From positions 1 to 38,360 of the forward strand of contig JAFLDU010000003.1 of assembly GCA_017309145.1 (NCBI GenBank): a stretch of DNA of 38,360 bases, given 5' to 3'. Numbering within the stretch: position 1 is the first letter of the stretch; every line of letters begins with the position of its first letter. Below, piece by piece: positions 34,516-38,360 of this stretch. The translations under genes were made by a program, and so were the position numbers. Origin of the DNA: Zoogloea sp. Its GTDB lineage: Bacteria; Pseudomonadota; Gammaproteobacteria; Burkholderiales; Rhodocyclaceae. The notes beneath the pieces were generated by a model, which worked only from the letters and a program-made list of their open reading frames with translations, did no database searches and had not been told where the DNA came from.

Positions 34516-35713
34516 TGCCCTCTACGATTTTCCTGATGCGCGAGGCCATTTCGGGCCCTACGGTGGTGTCTTTGTTGCCGAGACGCTGATCCCGGCGCTG
34601 ACCGAGTTGCGGCAGGCCTACGAAACTGCCCTGGCCGATCCGGCCTTCGTTGCCGAGTTCAACTACGAACTCAAGCACTATGTGGGTCGCCCGAGCCCGA
34701 TTTACCACGCCAAGCGTTGGTCCGATCTGCTGGGTGGTGCGCAGATCTATCTGAAGCGTGAAGACCTGAACCATACCGGCGCCCATAAGGTGAACAACTG
34801 CATTGGCCAGGCCATGCTGGCGCGTCGAATGGGCAAGCCCCGGGTGATCGCCGAAACGGGGGCGGGGCAGCACGGCGTCGCGACCGCGACCGTGGCCGCT
34901 CGCTACGGCATGGAGTGCGTGGTCTACATGGGTTCCGAGGACGTGCGCCGGCAGGCCGCGAACGTCTATCGCATGAAGTTGCTGGGAGCCACCGTCGTGC
35001 CGGTCGAAAGCGGTTCCCGTACCCTCAAGGATGCGCTCAACGAAGCGATGCGCGACTGGGTCACCAATATCGGTAACACCTTCTACATCATCGGCACCGT
35101 GGCGGGCCCCCATCCCTATCCGATGATGGTCCGTGACTTTCAGGCTGTGATCGGCAAGGAGTGCATCGAGCAGATGCCCGAGATGGCCGGTCGTCAGCCC
35201 GACTACGTGATTGCCTGTGTCGGTGGTGGCTCCAACGCGATGGGGATTTTTCACCCCTACATCGACCACAAGGATGTGCGCCTGATCGGCGTGGAGGCGG
35301 CGGGCAGTGGCATCGAGACCGGCATGCATGCCGCGTCCCTGAGCGCGGGCCGTCCTGGTGTCCTGCATGGCAACCGGACCTACCTGCTGCAGAACGAGGA
35401 TGGGCAGATCATCGAGACCCATTCGATCTCCGCCGGTCTAGACTATCCGGGGGTTGGTCCCGAGCATGCCTGGCTGAAGGACATCCAGCGTGCCGAGTAT
35501 GTCGGTATCACCGATGCCGAAGCGCTCCAGGCCTTCCATAACCTGTGCCGTTTCGAGGGCATCATCCCCGCCCTGGAGTCCTCCCACGCGCTTGCCTATG
35601 CGGCCAAGCTCGCACCGACGCTGCCGAAGGACAAGGTCCTTCTGGTGAACTTGTCCGGTCGTGGCGACAAGGACATGCATACCGTCGCCGAGAAGTCCGG
35701 CATCCAGTTCTGA
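34502..35713 (+). CDS. trpB: tryptophan synthase beta chain
   Basis: A 403-residue PLP enzyme joining indole and serine to tryptophan. The PLP lysine is K96 in [16 protein letters not shown], the catalytic glutamate follows in [17 protein letters not shown], and the phosphate-binding loop is [15 protein letters not shown]. The C-terminal [13 protein letters not shown] is conserved. The ATG at 34502 is preceded by GGAG; an ATG two codons later is possible. It partners TrpA from the next gene. Confidence 0.98.
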   Translation: MHMADALYDFPDARGHFGPYGGVFVAETLIPALTELRQAYETALADPAFVAEFNYELKHYVGRPSPIYHAKRWSDLLGGAQIYLKREDLNHTGAHKVNNCIGQAMLARRMGKPRVIAETGAGQHGVATATVAARYGMECVVYMGSEDVRRQAANVYRMKLLGATVVPVESGSRTLKDALNEAMRDWVTNIGNTFYIIGTVAGPHPYPMMVRDFQAVIGKECIEQMPEMAGRQPDYVIACVGGGSNAMGIFHPYIDHKDVRLIGVEAAGSGIETGMHAASLSAGRPGVLHGNRTYLLQNEDGQIIETHSISAGLDYPGVGPEHAWLKDIQRAEYVGITDAEALQAFHNLCRFEGIIPALESSHALAYAAKLAPTLPKDKVLLVNLSGRGDKDMHTVAEKSGIQF

Positions 35714-35719
35714 TTCATC

Positions 35720-35750
35720 GCGCCCCCGCTGGCCAGTCCGGTGGGGGCGC
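35720..35750 (+). other. hairpin between trpB and trpA
   Basis: GCGCCCCCGC (35720-35729) pairs with GTGGGGGCGC (35741-35750), ten pairs with one G-U. It has no T-run and lies in the 56-bp gap between co-directional genes, so an mRNA stability or processing role is more likely than termination. Confidence 0.45.
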
Positions 35751-35769
35751 AGACCATTTGTACACTTCC

Positions 35770-36582
35770 ATGTCCAGAATCCAACAGACTTTCACGCGGC
35801 TCGCAGGAGAAGGGCGCAAGGCCCTCATCCCTTTCATTACCGCTGGCGACCCCAATCCGGAAATGACCCTGCCGTTGATGCAGGCCCTGGTGGCGGGTGG
35901 TGCCGACGTCATCGAGCTCGGCGTTCCGTTTTCCGACCCGATGGCTGACGGTCCCACCATCCAGCGCGCCTCCGAGCGTGCCCTGGCGGCCGGGATGAGC
36001 CTGCGGCGGGTGCTCGATATCGTGCGCAGCTTCCGGGCGACGGGGGATCAGACGCCGGTGGTGCTGATGGGCTATGCCAACCCGATCGAGGCGATGGGCG
36101 TCGAGCCCTTCGTCAAGGCGGCGGCGGAAGCCGGCGCAGACGGCGTCCTGGTGGTGGATTACCCGCCCGAAGAGTGCCGGGGTTTTGCCGAGGCCTGCCG
36201 GGCAGGGGGGCTGGATCCGGTCTTCCTGCTGGCGCCAACCTCCACCGAGCAGCGTTTCGAGGACGTCGCCGCGGTGGGTAGCGGGTACATCTACTACGTC
36301 TCCCTGAAGGGGGTGACCGGCTCTGCCACCCTCGACCTGGATGAGGTCGCCAAGCGTATTCCGGCGATTCGTGAGCGGGTTGGCATGCCGGTGGGCGTGG
36401 GCTTCGGGATTCGCGACGGGGCGACGGCGGCAAAGATTGCCGGCCTGGCGGACGCCGTGGTGATCGGCAGCCGCATCATCGAGGAGATCGAGAGCAGCGC
36501 GCCTGGCGAGGCGCCGGCCCGGGTGACGGCCTTCCTGAAGAGCGTGCGCGAGGCCATGGATGCTGCGGGAGGTGCTCGATGA
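35770..36582 (+). CDS. trpA: tryptophan synthase alpha chain
   Basis: A 270-residue TIM barrel that splits indole-glycerol phosphate to indole, channelled to TrpB. The catalytic residues E49 ([11 protein letters not shown]) and D60 (MADGPTIQ) are at the canonical positions. The active loop [10 protein letters not shown] and [14 protein letters not shown] are conserved. It starts with [20 protein letters not shown]. The stop overlaps the accD start as ATGA. Confidence 0.98.
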   Translation: MSRIQQTFTRLAGEGRKALIPFITAGDPNPEMTLPLMQALVAGGADVIELGVPFSDPMADGPTIQRASERALAAGMSLRRVLDIVRSFRATGDQTPVVLMGYANPIEAMGVEPFVKAAAEAGADGVLVVDYPPEECRGFAEACRAGGLDPVFLLAPTSTEQRFEDVAAVGSGYIYYVSLKGVTGSATLDLDEVAKRIPAIRERVGMPVGVGFGIRDGATAAKIAGLADAVVIGSRIIEEIESSAPGEAPARVTAFLKSVREAMDAAGGAR

Positions 36583-37454
36583 GCTGGCTCAAGAAGCTGC
36601 TCCCGCCAAAGATCAAGCGGGATACACCCTCCGCCCGCAAGTCCATCCCCGAAGGTCTTTGGAGCAAGTGCCCAGCCTGTGAGGCGGTGCTCTATCGCTC
36701 CGACCTCGAGAGCAATCTCAATGTATGTCCGAAGTGCGGGCATCACCAGCGCATCCGGGCCCGCCAGCGGGTGGATTACCTTCTGGATGCGGAAGGGCGT
36801 TTCGAGATCGGTGCCGAAGTGGTGCCGGTGGATCCGCTGAAGTTCAAGGACTCCAGGCGCTATCCGGAGCGTCTGGCCGCAGCCAACGAAGACACGGGCG
36901 AGGCAGATGCGCTGGTTGTCGTGCAGGGCGCGATCAAGACCGTACCGGTGGTGGTAGCCTGTTTCGAGTTCGAGTTCCTGGGCGGTTCGATGGGGTCGGT
37001 GGTTGGGGAGCGCTTCGTACGCGGTGTGAAGGCCGCGCTTGAGCAGCGCCTGCCCTTCATCTGCATCACGGCGACGGGCGGGGCCCGCATGCAGGAGGGT
37101 CTGTTCTCCCTCATGCAGATGGCCAAGACCACTGCCGCGATCACCCGCCTGTCCGAGCGCAAGCTTCCCTTCATCACCCTGCTGACCGACCCGACCATGG
37201 GTGGCGTATCGGCGAGCTTCGCCTTCATGGGCGACCTGGTAATCGGTGAGCCGGGCGCCCTGATCGGTTTCGCCGGTCCGCGGGTGATCGAGCAGACGGT
37301 GCGTGAAACCCTGCCGCCGGGTTTCCAGCGCTCCGAGTTCCTTCTCGAGAAGGGGGCCTTGGACATGATCATCGACAGGCGCGAGCTGCGTGACCGCCTG
37401 TCCGAGGTGTTGACCCTGCTGACCCGGCAGGCTTCCGTCGCGACAGTGGCCTGA
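36579..37454 (+). CDS. accD: acetyl-CoA carboxylase carboxyltransferase subunit beta
   Basis: The 291-residue beta subunit of the carboxyltransferase that makes malonyl-CoA for fatty acid synthesis. An N-terminal four-cysteine zinc finger (Cys 31, 34, 50, 53; [11 protein letters not shown] and [11 protein letters not shown]) is complete. The crotonase-type core shows [52 protein letters not shown] and [13 protein letters not shown]. It overlaps trpA by 4 bp and precedes folC by one base, the conserved trpA-accD-folC order of betaproteobacteria and gammaproteobacteria. Confidence 0.98.
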   Translation: MSWLKKLLPPKIKRDTPSARKSIPEGLWSKCPACEAVLYRSDLESNLNVCPKCGHHQRIRARQRVDYLLDAEGRFEIGAEVVPVDPLKFKDSRRYPERLAAANEDTGEADALVVVQGAIKTVPVVVACFEFEFLGGSMGSVVGERFVRGVKAALEQRLPFICITATGGARMQEGLFSLMQMAKTTAAITRLSERKLPFITLLTDPTMGGVSASFAFMGDLVIGEPGALIGFAGPRVIEQTVRETLPPGFQRSEFLLEKGALDMIIDRRELRDRLSEVLTLLTRQASVATVA

Positions 37455-37455
37455 C

Positions 37456-38360
37456 ATGCAGCTACCTGAAACTTTGGAAGGCTGGCTGAGCCTGCTGGAG
37501 GCCCGCCATGGCCAGGCCATTCAACTCGGACTCGACCGGGTGCGTCGGGTCAAGGACGGCCTGAACCTGCCCCAGACCTGTCCGGTGTTCATCGTCGGCG
37601 GCACCAACGGCAAGGGGTCCACCTGCGCGTTGCTGGAGGCCGTGTTGCTGGCCGCGGGCTATCGGGTGGGTTTGTATACCTCGCCCCATCTGGTGCGCTA
37701 CAACGAGCGTGTCCACATAAACGGCCGTGACGCCACCGACGAAGCCCTCGTGGATGCATTCGCAGCGGTCGAGCTGGCGCGTGGCGAAGTGCCGCTGACT
37801 TATTTCGAGCATGGCACCCTGGCTGCCTGGGCGGCCTTCTGCAAGGCAGGCGTGGATGCGGTGATTCTCGAGGTGGGACTGGGCGGCCGCCTCGATGCGG
37901 TGAACGTCTTCGAGCCCGACTGCGCCATCGTCACCAGCGTCGCCATGGATCACATGGACTTTCTGGGTGACACCCGGGAGGCGATCGGTTTCGAGAAGGC
38001 GGGGATCTTCAGGGCGGGCAAGCCGGCCATCTGCAGCGACCCCCAGCCGCCCGAGACCCTGGTCAAGCATGCGGAGGCCATCGGCGCGCAATTGTGGGTC
38101 AGCGGCCGGGATTTCGGTTTTGCCGGCGACCAGACACAGTGGGCTTTCTGGTTGGCGGGTGGCAGTCGCCGCGGCGGCTTGGCCTATCCTGCGCTGCGTG
38201 GCGTCAATCAACTCCTTAATGCTGCAGCCGTGATGGCAGCGTGTGAGGCCGTGCGCGACATCCTGCCGGTGCCGATGCAGGCGATCCGTCAGGGATTCAT
38301 GCTGGTGGATCTGCCGGGGCGTTTCCAGGTGCTGCCCGGGCGTCCCACGGTGGTCCTCGA
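37456..38360 (+). CDS. folC: folylpolyglutamate / dihydrofolate synthase (3' end beyond window)
   Basis: About 301 residues are present of the usual 420-430, the rest lying past the right edge. FolC adds glutamate to dihydropteroate and then to folates. The ATP-binding loop FIVGGTNGKGSTCALLE (about residues 45-61) is followed by GLYTSPHLVRYNERVHING, then VDAVILEVGLGGRLDAVNVF and AIVTSVAMDHMDFLGDTREAI. GVNQLLNAAAVMAACEAV and GRFQVLPGRPTVVL are also typical. It begins one base after the accD stop. Confidence 0.96.
   Translation, partial: MQLPETLEGWLSLLEARHGQAIQLGLDRVRRVKDGLNLPQTCPVFIVGGTNGKGSTCALLEAVLLAAGYRVGLYTSPHLVRYNERVHINGRDATDEALVDAFAAVELARGEVPLTYFEHGTLAAWAAFCKAGVDAVILEVGLGGRLDAVNVFEPDCAIVTSVAMDHMDFLGDTREAIGFEKAGIFRAGKPAICSDPQPPETLVKHAEAIGAQLWVSGRDFGFAGDQTQWAFWLAGGSRRGGLAYPALRGVNQLLNAAAVMAACEAVRDILPVPMQAIRQGFMLVDLPGRFQVLPGRPTVVL

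Noticed and set aside
1..38360. CRISPR array, prophage or toxin-antitoxin island.
   Set aside because: No regularly spaced repeats, phage genes or paired toxin-antitoxin genes were seen; apart from the insertion sequence the window is core chromosome.

Overview
The window reads as a stretch of chromosome from a GC-rich betaproteobacterium, most likely of the Rhodocyclales (Azoarcus/Thauera/Zoogloea-like). The basis is the codon use, the strongly beta-type order leuC-leuD-leuB-asd-fimV-truA-trpF-trpB-trpA-accD-folC, the trxA-rho pair beside a 7Fe ferredoxin, and the type IV minor-pilin operon. This placement is from memory of gene order and protein families, not from a search.

Left part (1-4.7 kb): a leftward operon encodes a type II haloacid dehalogenase, a TauE/SafE-type anion exporter and malate synthase A (cut by the window edge). 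A LysR regulator is transcribed divergently from it. Two perfect dyads lie in the shared AT-rich intergenic region. The set suggests 2-haloacid or C2-acid use through glycolate/glyoxylate to malate. A small TonB-like protein converges on the LysR gene.

4.8-12.1 kb: a complete minor pilin/adhesin operon (pilE, fimU, pilV, pilW, pilX, pilY1) ends at a strong hairpin. It is followed by a complete 1.59-kb insertion sequence (transposase, inverted ends, 6-7 bp direct repeats), inserted 12 bp from the 3' end of a tRNA-Leu(UAG) gene.

13.7-19 kb: tRNA-Leu, rho (with a C-rich, G-poor leader resembling a rut site), trxA, fdxA, a CBS-domain protein and a long-chain acyl-CoA ligase.

19-28 kb: branched-chain and aromatic amino-acid synthesis. 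ilvBN is preceded by a clear transcription attenuator: a 25-codon leader peptide gene with eight valine codons, a pause hairpin, a possible antiterminator and a GC-rich terminator. aroC, a ydcH-like gene, an MFS transporter and an M48 lipoprotein peptidase follow, then leuC, a 41-residue entericidin-like lipoprotein gene, leuD and leuB.

28-38.4 kb: asd, the polar hub protein gene fimV, a small CbiQ-like membrane protein gene, then a tightly overlapping truA-trpF-trpB-trpA-accD-folC run; folC is cut by the right edge.

Most of the window is ordinary core metabolism. The least expected and best supported item is the valine-rich ilvBN leader, whose core resembles Escherichia coli IvbL.
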